The notes: a model not told the origin generated them from the sequence alone. A DNA stretch of 64,000 bases from Zymoseptoria tritici IPO323 (GCF_000219625.1 NC_018203.1:372001-436000); one strand, 5' to 3'; shown: positions 34,260 through 45,843, numbered from the stretch's first letter. Made by a program: numbers and translations.

Positions 34260-35128
34260 TCAAAGCCAGTGCCCACTGCCTGTGGGGAGCTTCGCCTTGC
34301 CCTTCCATTCTTTGTCTCGACACCTCTTCAGAGCCCAGTTCCTGTCCAGAGCGATCAGGGCCGGTCTTGCAGCATGCAGTCTCGCCTCCACTTCCTCCCA
34401 CTCTTGTCCTCGCATAGCTATTGCCATCGCGAAAAATCCTCGAAGAATGATCCGCACTTCGTTCCCTTCACGCTCCGGTATGCCTTTTATCGGGCTGAAC
34501 TTCGCTCCGTGTTCGCGCTTTACCCAGTCGACCAGATTGTTCCAGTTGGGTACACCTTGGAGTTCGAGCGTGAAGTAGACATACGTCCTGATGTTGTTGG
34601 CTTCGCGGAGAGCGAAGAATTTGGCGATTGGGGTGTAGTCGTACTCGAAGATGTAGCCGTAAAACTCATTGGTGTAGTAGCTAGCAAGCCACGTCAGTCG
34701 ACGTCCAGCAGTGACGAGCTTGAGATGTGCGCTCACAAGAGTTTGAGAGCATCTTTGCGAATCATCTTGCATGTCTCCAGCAGTGGTGGACGATCATAGC
34801 CCTGCGGCGTGACGATGATGTGTTTGTAGTCGTACTTGACCACATGGCGGAATATCTGATTCCTCAATTCCGGCGGCAGAGCAAGCAGACGTGAGTCTGT
34901 CGTTGTGCGACCGGAAGACGAATCCGAAGAGATCTGACGAGGTCAGCGAGAAGGTTGTCCAAGACTGTGGGACTTTTCCTTGCTCACTTGGTCCTGCGGA
35001 CTCTTGACCAATTTCATCTTCTTGTTGACCCTCTTGGGTGGTATGGCACGTCCGAGGGTGTCCTTGCTCACTGGGTGTTGTACCCTCTTGACCAATTCCG
35101 CCTGCTTCTTGACCATCTTGCGTGGCAT
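34260..35128 (-). CDS. LPPELR-type (F-box-like) fungal protein, three exons
   Basis: Exons 35,128-34,988, 34,933-34,737 and 34,680-34,260 join in one phase to give 252 residues. Both introns are canonical: 34,934-34,987 (54 bp, GTGAGC, branch CTGAC, CAG) and 34,681-34,736 (56 bp, GTGAGC, branch CTGAC, TAG). Exon 1 encodes a Lys/Arg-rich N-terminus (MPRKMVKKQ). Exon 2 has LLALPPELRNQIFRHVV followed by LLETCKMIRKDALKLF across the second splice. This is the pattern of the large fungal family with an F-box-like LPPELRxxI(Y/F) helix and a cysteine-containing TCxxIRxEALxLFY element. The C-terminal part (FALREANNIRTYVYFTLE and on) resembles the diverse remainder of that family. F-box proteins recruit substrates to SCF ubiquitin ligases, but this subgroup is mostly uncharacterised. 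The start could lie further upstream, as the frame stays open to 35,353. Confidence 0.75.
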
Positions 35129-35442
35129 GATGAGCCTCACGGTGTCGCTGGTATGATTGTGCGCGAGCACTCGGTGGAGATTGTCGGCGAGGGTGTCGGA
35201 GAGGATGCCGGCGGAAGTATCGGAGAGTGCGTCGGCGAAAGTGTCGGAGAGCGGAAGGCACGGAGGATCAGAGCGGAGAGCGGAGCTGTTCGACCTGTTC
35301 CCCGCACTTGTCAGCACCTCGCCAACATACCAGTGCACACCAGTGTGCTTCATGAATATTGCTCTCCGAGCTCTTCATTCGTGCGAGCGATGCTCAAGTG
35401 AATGCTGTCGCACTCTGAGTGGCAGCTTGGTGAGGGATGAAT

Positions 35443-35709
35443 TCAGGTCGGCTCGTGAAGTGGTGTGAGAATTAGCTCTGGAGGGTGCTCGAGGTCGAAA
35501 GGCTGCATGATGTCTTTGCGTCGATGAGGCGGGTGATCGGAGGTTCGGTGGGCCTGGATGGTGAAGTCTCGCTTTCCGATGGCAAAAGCCTTGAAGGTTG
35601 ATCGTCGTTGCGTTGCTACCTCCTCCACGACCGAACAGATTTGCCCGGCGCAGTCGATGCCCGCAACGAACGCGCAGCCGGCACAGCGCCCAGCACAGAG
35701 CTCGCACAA
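35443..35709 (-). CDS. Hypothetical protein with Cys-rich N-terminus
   Basis: An 88-codon minus-strand frame with five Cys in its first 30 codons (CELCAGRCAGCAFVAGIDC) followed by a normal-looking segment ending ELILTPLHEPT. It may be one exon of a larger gene. No family recognised; the competing plus-strand frame at 35,558-35,806 cannot be excluded. Confidence 0.3.
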   Translation of the reverse strand: MCELCAGRCAGCAFVAGIDCAGQICSVVEEVATQRRSTFKAFAIGKRDFTIQAHRTSDHPPHRRKDIMQPFDLEHPPELILTPLHEPT

Positions 35710-36053
35710 CAGATCTGATCTTCTCGTCTGGCCTTATTTATCGCCCGACGCATGGAATTCCTCCTATCGTCGACACATCTCCCGCAGCCTCTCGAAACTT
35801 GCCTGAGCCTCAAGCAATCAAAGAAGACGAACAGAAGGACATGTAGGTAGCTGTCCGGAGATACCAGTGTACCGAGCGTTATGCGAGTGGAACAGACACA
35901 ATCCAGTCCGACATTACTTGACACATGTAGCAGGTACGTTAACAAAAGAAAGCCCACTTCCAAGACAGCCCATGACCCTCTCCTCCCGTTTCCCAACCAC
36001 ATGGGCCTCCCACCTCCGCCGGGTTTGACGTCGAGACAACAATCCAAAATATC

Positions 36054-36458
36054 CTAGTTATCAAAGACGTCGCACCAGACGTTGTGTTTGTACTCTGTAC
36101 CCGCGACACACGAATCGTGGAATGCATCGTAGCCGGGTCCGGCGGGGAGTTCGTCGTAGGTGTAGTAGCACTGAGAGTACATGGATCAGTGACTGAATAA
36201 TAGGCTACGGTGTAGTACCTACGTATGTGTCGCCTGGCAGATAGTTTGTCTGCCAACGGACTGGATCGGCAGCTACGGCTCGGCCGCAAGCATTCTTGGT
36301 CGCTCCGGCCCGTGCCTGGATATCATGACGGCGGTCGCTGAAATCGCACCAGCAGTTTGTAAACGCCCAAGCACTAGTAACAGTTAGGATGGTGTCCGTT
36401 CGGTGACTGCTCTGACTTACATCGAGAGGCTCGAGAGCAATGTAAGCGCAGTGGCCAT
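36054..36458 (-). CDS. Small secreted cysteine-rich protein (candidate effector), three exons
   Basis: Exons 36,458-36,421, 36,373-36,223 and 36,170-36,054 join in phase to a 101-residue protein ending in TAG. Intron 1 is 36,374-36,420 (47 bp, GTAAGT, branch CTAAC, TAG) and intron 2 is 36,171-36,222 (52 bp, GTAGGT...CAG). The N-terminus MATALTLLSSLSIAWA is a good signal peptide with a predicted cut after Ala 16. The mature part is about 85 residues with six Cys (a CWC pair, then NAC, TYC, DSC and WCD), which allows three disulphides. It is rich in Tyr, Trp and Asp. Size, secretion signal and even Cys number fit fungal small secreted proteins. No homologous family is recognised, and pathogenic function is not implied. 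It lies in a gene-poor region 1.7 kb from the RIP block edge, a typical location for such genes. Confidence 0.8.
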
Positions 36459-36610
36459 GGTAGACCGCACCATTGTGGCTGAAGTAGACGCGAGGTGGAT
36501 GTTGAAGTAGAAGAAGTAGGACCTCTCAATGGAACTTCAGGTTTCGTGTGATGATGAAGAGAGGTGCGGCAGAAATGAGTGATGCGGCGGGTTCTTGTAG
36601 CCCTTCAGAA

Positions 36611-36679
36611 CACGTTGAGTGCTGGAACAAATGACGTGCTGGACCAAATGACACGTTGCACAGGCGCTGGGCCAAATGT
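36611..36679. repeat. Short tandem repeat with GCTGGxxCAAATG units
   Basis: GTGCTGGAACAAATGAC is followed at once by GTGCTGGACCAAATGAC and, 16 bp later, by GCGCTGGGCCAAATG. Confidence 0.65.
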
Positions 36680-36685
36680 AGTATT

Positions 36686-36870
36686 GCCGCCCAACTCCGT
36701 ACAGGGTGAAGGCATCGGAGGGAACGCCCCCAGTCAGTCTTGGGGTCAGTCGCACCAATAATCGACTCTCGATCCGTGGAGGTCTCGTGCCGATACCCTG
36801 CTCAAAGCCCCTGGGAACTGGGGAGGTGTTCATTCCGATGCGTTCACCCGCTGTACGGAGTTGGACGGCA
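36686..36870. repeat. Fold-back inverted repeat of about 185 bp
   Basis: The outer arm TTGCCGCCCAACTCCGTACA (36,686-36,705) is mirrored by its near-perfect complement ending at about 36,870. Pairing continues inward through GGTGAAGGCATCGG and GAACGCCCCCAG with their partners. No target-site duplication is evident. It could be a fold-back MITE remnant or a large RNA hairpin. Confidence 0.7.
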
Positions 36871-37620
36871 ACTGGGAAGGGGTGTTGTAACCGGGCGACT
36901 GCCATTACCGATGAACAGGGCTTTCGTAACTTGCAAATCTAAAACCGTGATCCTGCGCTCAACTCCTCTTACTGGCTGACGATTCGACCACGTGCATGCA
37001 CGACGAGGCGATCGGCGATACATTGCCGCTCTGAAGGGTTGGAGCCTACGAAGGTGTTGCCGATAAGCATATCGCCGGTGCGCAGGAGTAGTGGTGTAGT
37101 CCGCTGAGACGACGGGTCGCCGTGTTGGATACACGATCCATACTGACTATATTACGACATGGTGTTGGTAAGGATTGACGAGGACGCCAACAACACTGTC
37201 TTCGTTTCGAGCCCGTCCTTTTGTTGGCAGTGGAAAAGTCGGCTTAGGGCTTTCCAAAAGCTCAGAGTTGCGAAAGTCCGAAACCTTCTTCACAGCTCAA
37301 GGAAGATGCTGGAGATTTGTCGAGAACGAGGATGTGGGATTGGACGATGATTCTAGGAATCAGAACCAAGGATAAATCACTTGCTAGGTATAGGCCAGAA
37401 GTCCGTTCAAATCGCTAGGATGGCCACCGTTCATTTGGACATGGGGTAAATGAGGAAACTTGCCGATGAAGACTTCCGTGAAGGTTTACCAAAGTCCAGT
37501 GTCCTTGCTACCGGGTCCGTGTCTTTTTACGTGCAAGATGCAATTCAAGCTACCCGGAAAGCTAGTTAAGCTCCCTTGTTGTAAGCCGGCTAAGAAGATC
37601 AGAGCGATAAGACGCTCGCT

Positions 37621-37694
37621 GTATGAGGGCGTGTGAAAGAAGTCCTTGTTGCACGAGGTATGAGGGCGTGTGAAAGAAGTCCTTGTTGCACGAG
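37621..37694. repeat. Perfect 37-bp tandem duplication
   Basis: 37,621-37,657 and 37,658-37,694 are identical (GTATGAGGGCGTGTGAAAGA at the start, CACGAG at the end), followed by a partial GTACGAG. Confidence 0.9.
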
Positions 37695-37814
37695 GTACGA
37701 GTGCTAGTTTTATCAAAGACTGCAGCCGTCTTTCTGCGACGACAGGGATGTGATAAAGGTCTGTTTTGATTGGTTTTCCCAATAAAAAGAGGGGTCCATC
37801 ATGGCTTACTTTTG

Positions 37815-37925
37815 ATTGGTCGTCGCATCGTCGCACCGTCGTACCGTCGCATCGTCGCAGTCTGCACCGTCGCACCGTCGCATCGTCGCAATCTGCACCA
37901 TCGGATCGTCGCATCGTCGACTATC
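37815..37925. repeat. GTCGCA(T/C)C minisatellite
   Basis: About a dozen 8-bp GTCGCATC/GTCGCACC units with interspersed variants such as GTCGCAGTCTGCACC. It lies just outside the RIP block. Confidence 0.85.
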
Positions 37926-37999
37926 GCACATTCTTACCTTGGGCAAGGTAAGCTCCCTTTTCGTGCTTCTATAGCAGAAGAAAAAAGATCGGCAAAAAG

Positions 38000-38073
38000 A
38001 GAAGGATTTAAACCCGCGACCTTTCGATCGGAGCTAAACAGCGAATTTAACTGCTCTTTCCAATCGGCTAAAA
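38000..38073 (-). other. tRNA-like sequence (degenerate)
   Basis: On the minus strand a D-arm-like A box (TAGCCGATTGGAAAGAGCA) and a T-arm-like B box (GGTCGCGGGTTTAAATCC) are spaced as in a tRNA, with an over-long anticodon arm between them. The acceptor ends do not pair, and the B box has TTTAAA where TTCGAA is usual. It is probably a tRNA pseudogene or the head of a tRNA-derived SINE. Confidence 0.35.
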
Positions 38074-40858
38074 CGCTAATAAACTCTAAAAGCAAAAGAT
38101 AAACCTTATATATTAATTAATTGCTTTTACCTCGTATATATACTTAGACGTAGAGAGTCCGCTAGAAACCTTATCTATTCTCTTTAGACCTTCGAGGAGG
38201 CCTTAGTTCTTCGGAATACTTAGAATATATTTTAAACGTACTATTTACTATACTAAGAGGAGGTATATAAGCATCTAACGCCTCTCTAATTAGATAACCT
38301 TCTCTTTTAAATCTACTTTTAAAGTTATATTAGTACTAAATACTACTAGATATAAGTAGTATTAGGGAATAAGGGCTTCCTTAGATAGAGGAGGTAGGGT
38401 AGTAGGTAGAGCGTAATAGAGTACTCTAGGCTACTATTCTATTTCGCTTCGTATAGATATTTCTAGGTCTTATTTTAGCTCCTTATTTATAGCCCCTAGA
38501 ATATAATAAGAAGACCTTAGATATTTAGAATACTTATTATTCCGAAAGGAAAGATACTAGTATATATATTATAGCCGGTCTCCGTAGCTACCTCCGAGGT
38601 AGCTACCTAAGGCCGTAACTATTTCTATATATCTTCGAGTCCTTCTTAGACTCTCTTCTATAGTATTATATATAAACTTATCTATTTACCGAATTATTAG
38701 AATTACGTCTCTCTCTTATTAAGCCGTAATATATTTATATACCCCTAAGTATAAACTAACGATATAGTATAGGCCGGCTACGTAGATCGACCGCGTAGCT
38801 ACGGAAGTAATATCGCTATAATATTACTAGACGCCTTATTAGCTATAAGCGTCTTAGGAACTAAGTAGTACTTCCGAGTTAATCTTAGTACCTTTAGGAC
38901 GACCTATTCCCTAACTAGAATATTACCGAATATAGCGTACTAATACGCTCTAGAATTAGCGTACCGATACGCTCTAGACTCGACTATATATATAGATACG
39001 CTAGATATAGTACTTAGGTACTCTAGATAAAACGTATATGTAGGTACGCTAGAATCGATAATAAGTATACGGATATACTCTAGACCCGGAAAACCCTATA
39101 GGACTCTTATCCTACGCTAGTCGCGCGAGTCGAATATTCTCCTTACCGCTAAGAGTATACGATTAAATTCCTATATAACCTTAGTACTTTACTAGTATAC
39201 GCGCTCCTATCTTAGACGAGAATAGAATTAAGGAAGACGCGAGGGATAAAGTAATAATAGACGTATAAGGTAAGGAGTAGGCTTTAGATAAGAACTAGAG
39301 TCTTAGATAAAGTAAGGATAAGAGTAACGGATAGATACTTATTCTTAACCGCTACGCGTATATCTATATAAATTAGTTACGTCGGAATTTACGAGTACCG
39401 AGTCTCTACCCGTACGAGTACCTTATATATAGAGACTACTCGTATACTAGTCCTCCGACTTCTATCGACTTCTCGTTTAAAGCTATTAACCTCGCTAACT
39501 TGTTTATGCCCTACTAGTATCTAACTAATACCTACTCTTAGTATAATATTTCCTCTATCTTCTTATAAATCGCCTTATAAACTAACTAACCTCTACTCCG
39601 CTACTTCTATACTAGAAGATACTTAATAAACCCTCTCTTCTACGTCTACCGATACGACTACTCTCTATTAATAGCCGCTTCCGAGCCTCTATTACCGACA
39701 TTACCTTCTTAAACTCCTTAAGCCCTATCTAAGATAGCCTACTTTAACTTCTCCGAGTCGGACGCTAAAGACTCTAGTAATAGGGCTTCTAGCTTAAAGA
39801 CTAATAACCCTTAGAGCCCTACTAAGCCCGCTACCGCTAAGGTCCGCTACTCTATACTCCTAGAGGACTTCCGCTTATAGGATAAGGAAGAATTTATCGA
39901 TAATAATAATAATAAGGAAGAAGAAGAGGATACGTAGACTTAGTAGGAGTTTACCTTAAAGTAGAGACTAGCCTAGCTCGCTCGTCGTAAGATAAAGGGA
40001 CCGGTCGATATACCTATCGATTCGTTTAACCTTAGTATATTCTTTCTTTAGAGCTAGGTATTCCTAAACCCTAATAATCCTAGGGATTTAAAGGTCCGAG
40101 TCGAGCTAGATAGTACTACCGTTACCGTTAGTCTAACCGCCCTTAATAATATAGACCTTATACGATTTACTAGTTTTACCGCTAAGAATCCTAAGCTTTC
40201 CTACCGCTTAGTAGGTTATATCTATAGTAGGTTCGCTAAAGCTCTATAGAACGACGAGATCCTTAAGGATAGTTTTAGTATTTAAAAGGATTAGCTCTAT
40301 ATCGCCCTTAAGACTATAAAGGATATATAAGACGTTATTAATAAGAACGACTAGCTTAACGCCCGCGAAGCCTATAATTACTACGAAGAAGCTAAGAAGT
40401 ACCGTAATTAATCTAATTCTTAGTATAAGGCTATTAAGCTACGCGAGAAGGAAATCTCTAAGCTCTAAAATCGAGTTACTAGATATACTATAGCTATTAA
40501 GGAGAGTTAAGCGACTATCGCTATAGCTAAAGGCGCTACGTAGCGTAAATAAGACCTCCTAGTAACGATTAGTTTACTCGAGAAGTAGCTTAAGAAGAAC
40601 GTTATTACCTTTTCTAGATTAACCTACCGCGGTCGGTAGTCCTTACGCTCTTATTCTATCGAGCGTAGAGCTAGCCTACCTACGACCGGACTTATAGTAC
40701 TACTACTACCTCTACGACGATATAGTTACTGTTCTAGAGCCGGATTCCCTTTAGATAGCTTAGACGGTTTAGACTTCGACGATAACCGTCGCGAGGATCG
40801 CCGAGACGACTACCGTCGTAACGACTATCGCTTAAATCGCTACTTAGCCTATAATAGT

Positions 40859-40871
40859 ACCCCTACTACGT
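40859..40871. repeat. Target-site duplication (left) of SINE-like element 1
   Basis: ACCCCTACTACGT is repeated at 41,650-41,662; the first base may belong to the tail. Confidence 0.85.
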
Positions 40872-40947
40872 GACGGCCGAACAGACTGCACCTTCACGCG
40901 GTGGCCGTCGTAAGTACCTTCCTTGGAAGGGAAACTAAGACAGTCTG
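40872..40947 (+). ncRNA. HDV-like self-cleaving ribozyme, type A
   Basis: Hand folding gives all helices of the HDV fold. P1 is GACGGCC (1-7) with GGCCGTC (32-38). P2 is CAGACTG (11-17) with CAGTCTG (70-76). P3 is ACC (19-21) with GGT (29-31) around a 7-nt loop. P4 is CCTTC/GAAGG (46-50, 55-59). J4/2 is GAAACTAAGA with candidate catalytic C64. Cleavage would be just before G1, the first base of the element. P1.1 is not assigned with confidence. Confidence 0.75.
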
Positions 40948-41650
40948 GAAGAAATCTGGAAGAAACCTCCTCGAAAACCTCTCGAATCCGCCCGAAATCC
41001 TTCTCGAAATCCGCCTCGAAACACGAGCTACAACAGAACAACAGCACGATTCGAACGAATAGCCCTCTACGCTACGAACGAGAACGAGAAGAAGAAAGAA
41101 GCAGTCCACTCTGCCCTATACGCGCACCTCCTCGAAATCCGAATCGAAATCGCATATCCCTTCTCTAGAGACTTCGTCGCCCTCGAAGGAAGCATACATG
41201 CACTTTAAAGAGCTAGAACTCGGTGGAATCTACAACTCTGCGATCAACCTGCGTAGCTATATACGCTAGAAGGCGGCATATAGTTCCACAAAGGCATATT
41301 GAGGACAAGAGAAGGTAGCGAGTTGGACAGCTGCTTCTTGCGCTGCATCTCTTTCGAATTCGCAGCGTGCGTGCGTGCGAAGCGGAAGGATCCGCTGAAA
41401 ATTCTGCAAAAAGCTTGGCGCGAAAATTCTGCAGCCTTGGGCCGCAGCAACACTCGTTTGATTTCCTTTGTCTTGCATTTGTTTAAAGTCCTTTGGCATT
41501 GCCTTAGGCACGGGGTTTCCCCTAAGGTCAAAGAATACCGAAGAATTTGATTGTAAATAGATCTACTGCCTTGCCCTTAGGGCAAGGCCGTCCTACATAG
41601 TCTTGGACTCCGAAAGGACGTAAATGGAACAAACAAACAAACAAACAAAA
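40872..41650 (+). mobile_element. SINE-like retroposon 1, type A head, (ACAA)n tail
   Basis: A 779-bp insertion with normal CA/TG content inside RIP-mutated Gag sequence. It starts GACGGCCGAACAG, immediately after a 12-13 bp target duplication, and ends in ACAAACAAACAAACAAAA. Its 3' part has a 9-bp hairpin (GCCTTGCCC/GGGCAAGGC) and a small TCC-GAAA-GGA hairpin before GTAAATGGAACAAAC. No long sense-strand frame exists. A conserved antisense frame is present but is better explained as an accident of sequence conservation. It has no reverse transcriptase, so it would need a LINE partner recognising its 3' end. Confidence 0.85.
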
Positions 41651-44600
41651 CCCCTACTACGTAGGATTCTATAGCGACGATAATCGCCTATATTAATCCG
41701 ATATTATTAGACTTATACTATACTAATAAGGGCGTACTAATACCTAAAGCCTTTATAAACGATTCCGATAGACCTAGCTATCCTCGCTAGCTCCGCGTAG
41801 TAGAAGTAAAGCTTACTACTACTCGCTTTAGATTAGTCGTAGACTTACTCGCCTTCGTATAATTATATACTATAGGCTTAGTCTAGGATATACTCGAACT
41901 ACGAGTACCCTCCGTACTCGACTACTTAGAGACTCTACCTACCTTATACTTTAGGTCCCTCGACGATATATTCTTATAGATAGATAAGTAATACGCGGAG
42001 AATAACTATACTAGTAAGGCTTAAAATGCTATAACTGTTCTTAAATAAGGCGAGAAAGAGCTATTTACGGAGTTCTTCTACTAATATACTCTCTTACGCG
42101 CTTACCTAACCTAGTTACCGGACACTAAGCTATTCGAACTTAAGAATAAGCTTAATAAGCGCTACTACGTAAAGCTTACGGACAGTATACCGATTAAGAT
42201 ACTAGAGGAGCTAGTAAAGCGATACGAGAATCTAGAGATTAACCTCGAGTAACTCGATAATATCTACCTACTTACTAAGGTCTATAGCTCGTATCTAAAC
42301 GATAATAAGGACTATAGATCTAAGCGAGGTAGATTATCTAAAATAGCTTTACGCTCCGGTCGCTCTAACGCTTCTAGCGCGTTAGTCTTAGCTACCTCCT
42401 TATCTCGTCTAAAGGTTCTTACTAATAAATATAAGAATCTTCCTCGACTTACTAATACGGAGCGTACTAAGTTCCGTAAGGAAGGCTACTACTTCCGCTA
42501 CTAAGAACTCGGCTACCTCCCTTAGGACAACGCTTACCCTATAAAGGGGTTTAATAGTAATAGTACTTAGGGTCCTCGCTTAACTACTAACTTAGCCTAA
42601 ATCGAGACTAAATCGAGCTCCGACTCCGACGATAAAGCGGGAAATAGAACGTCCGCTACTTTAGCTAGAAAGTAGGCGGACTAGATACTATTAGTATTAA
42701 ATAACTTAAGCTCTTAGCTTTATTAATTTACGCTTCGCTCCGGCCGGAGCCTAATAAGGAAGAAGTACTTAATCTAATCGTCGAGCCTTACGTAGTTATT
42801 CTAGTTAAACTCGATAAACTAGCTAGTAAAGCGTACCTAGATCCCGGAGCTAACGCTTTGTTTATTAGCTACGCTATAGCTCGAGCGAATAAATACCTAA
42901 CATTTCTACTAGCTACTACGCGCTTACTCGGTATAGTAGACGGCTCTACTATAGTAAAGCGAATTACCTACTACGTAATAGTAGAACTTAATATCTCCGG
43001 TTACCGCGAAGCCTTCCTTATATTCGTAGCTAACCTTTAATACGATATCGTACTAGGACTCGATTAGTTCTACCGATATAAGCCTTATATCTACTAGAAA
43101 ACCGGCCGCGTAGCTTTCGCCGCTAAATGCTATACCCCCCGCTACCTTAAGGGCGATATTATTAGCGTATAGTTAATTAACTACGCCTATATTAAACTAC
43201 TAGACTTCTACCCTCGATACCCGATACTACCGAAGGTAGTACTACTACTCTATCTAAAGGTAGAACTATAGGTACCGGTCGTAGGTATCGAGTAGATTAC
43301 CGGTAGTTTACTAGTAGAGCTCCTTAAAATCTCTATACGCGCTATCGAACTTATATCTTACTAACCTAACGCTAAGGTCTTTACCTACTAGCTAGTACCT
43401 CCGAATTAGCTATTAGCTTACGTAACTACTATCGAGGATTACGAGAAGTTTATAGCTAGTTCTAAATCTACGATAGTCGATACTATTAAGAAACTTCCGG
43501 AATACTTATAAGACCTTACGTACGCCTTTAGTCGTAAAGAAGCCGATATACTATCCCCTTATAAGGACGGCGTAAATTACTATATCGAACTTAAGCTAGG
43601 AGCGTTACTTCCCTTCCGCTATCCGTACCGCCTCTTAGGATAAGAAGAAGACGCTCTAAAGAAATAGGTCGATAATATACTTATAAAGAAGATAATCCGT
43701 TAGGCTACTTCTAAAGCTATAGCGCCGGTTATTATCGTTCGTAAGCCTAGAGGGGGACTACGTATATATATCGATTACCGCGTACTAAACGCGGTTACCG
43801 TTAAGAATCGGTACCCTATTCTACTCGTCTAGGATACTCTTACTCGGCTTAGCTTAAAGAAGTACTTTACTAAACTCGACATTATCGCTATATTTAACTA
43901 AATACGTATTACTAAGGGGGATAAATATAAAACCGCCTTTACTACGCGCTACGGTTAGTTCGAATGTTTAGCTATACTATTTAGCCTTTATAATGTACTA
44001 AGTACCTTCTAAGTAGTAATTAACTACTCCCTACGTAAATACCTTAACGACTTCTACTTAGCCTACCTTAATAACGTACTCCTTTTTAGTAATACTCTAG
44101 AGGACTACGAGAAATACGTTCGTCCTATTATTAACCGACTTTACGCTATAGGACTCCTAATTAATATTAAGAAATCCGAGTTCTTCGTTTAAGAGACTAA
44201 GTATCTTAGCCTTATTATCGGAAAAGATAGTATCTATATAGACTCCGAGAAGGTAGCTACCGTATAAGTATAGGAAACCCCTACCTACGTAAAGGATGTT
44301 TAGTTATTCCTCGGCTTTACGAACTTCTACTATCGATTTATCGAGAAGTTCTCGAAGCTAGCTATACTATTAATAGGCCTTATATATATAATATCCCTAG
44401 ATCCGGACCGCGACCCTTAGACTAAGGTACCTCTATCTAAGTCTCGCTACCTCTCCTTCGTTTAGTTACTATAATACTAATAAGCCTAACGAGATAAAGC
44501 TCCGTTTTACGAAAGTACTAGTCCTCGCCTATTTTACGCTAGGACTCGAAACTATCCTAGAGACTAATATATCCGACTTCGTTACTATAGCCGTACTTTC

Positions 44601-45843
44601 TTAGTATAGGAATAATAGAGTTATACGACTAGTCGCCTACCTCTTAAAGAAGATATTACTAGCTAAATATAACTATAATATCTACGATAAGGAGCTAATA
44701 GCTATCGTTAAGGTCTTTAAGGAGTAGAGACCGGAATTAGTATTAGACGATAATAGCTAACTAGTTAAGGTCCTCTCTAATTATAAGAACCTCGAGCACT
44801 TTATATTAACTAAGATACTTAACCGCCGATAAGCTCGGTAGGCTAAGTTCTTATCTTAGTTTAACTTTACTATCTCCTTTGTTTCTAGTAAGAGTAATAG
44901 TAAGGTAGATGCTCTTATACGCCTCCCTTAAGACCTTCCTTCGTTACTAGATAGCCTAAGGTTAAAGTACTAATACTAGACTATCCTTTAACCGAAGTAC
45001 CTTATAGGATACTAGCTAAATATATCTAGCCTCCTCGTCTACGTACTAGAATCCTTAATAGCTTTAGTTTAGGCTATTTAAGCTACTTACCGGAGCTAAG
45101 CCGGCGTAGAAGCCTATACTACTATTTTATAACTAGTATAGGGATTAACTATACCGCTACTAGGTAAGATTAAGTACTACGCGGACGACGTACGCTCTAA
45201 GAACAGTATACTATACGTCCGTAACCGATACGGATCTTAGAGTCTCTACGTACCTAGCGAGGACGACGACTAGTCTAGCCTACGCGCCTCTATACTACGC
45301 TTATATTACGAGTTACCTATAGCTAGACACCCTAGTTAAGCTAAAACGTTCGACCTAATTAGCCGCTACTTCTTCTAGCCTCGTATAGCTAGGTCGATTA
45401 GTCGGTACCTATATAATTATAGCTACTATAATAATAAACCGAGCAATCTCGCTTACTAATCCCTCCTACGCTCCTTAGAGGCACTAGCTAAACTATAGAC
45501 TAATATTACTATAGACTTCGTAGTTAACCTACCTCCGAGTAAGAGCTATATAGATTTAGCGACATACTATAATATTATAACTATTACGGACCGAATAACT
45601 AAGGAACGCTATCTAATCCCCGTCCTATTAATAGAAGTAGACTACTACGCTCGTATATTTCTTCGCTACGTATAGTCCCGCTATAGCTTTCTAATTAGCC
45701 TCGTATTAGATCGTAGGCCTTAGTTCGTATTAGCCTTTTAGACGCGGCTATATAAGATAATAGGTATATCGAGGAAACTATCGTCCTTATACTACCCTAA
45801 AATAGACGGTTAATCTAAGAACTCTAATAAGATAATAGAGACC

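Larger units (their letters stand above)
39700..45843 (+). mobile_element. Ty3/Gypsy retrotransposon 1, RIP-inactivated and 3'-truncated
   Basis: Plus-strand frames, read through TAG/TAA, show a Gag-like region (about 39,700-42,700, interrupted by the SINE-like element at 40,872). A CCHC zinc knuckle near 42,490-42,535 has its Cys and His turned to Tyr. A retropepsin-like segment follows (about 42,830-43,100), then reverse transcriptase ([16 protein letters not shown] near 43,770-43,820), RNase H (about 44,500-44,900) and integrase (about 45,300-45,840). The catalytic YxDD box now reads YLNN near 44,065, because TGATGAC became TAATAAC. The integrase stops abruptly at 45,843 against the LTR of element 2, and its C-terminal part is not found on the other side. 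LTRs were not located. Confidence 0.85.

Noticed and set aside
36686..36870. Third hAT MITE
   Set aside because: No CAGTG-type end and no 8-bp flanking duplication.
37815..37925. Possible CRISPR-like array
   Set aside because: Repeat unit is 8 bp with no spacers; eukaryotic minisatellite.
41244..41531. Conserved frame (MTLGETPCLRQ...) in all four SINE-like elements
   Set aside because: It is antisense to the retroposition direction, varies in length and frame among copies, and overlaps the conserved 3' end needed for mobilisation.
42858..43040. Intact small gene within the RIP block
   Set aside because: It is a fortuitously open stretch of the Gypsy protease region, flanked by RIP stops in the same frame.
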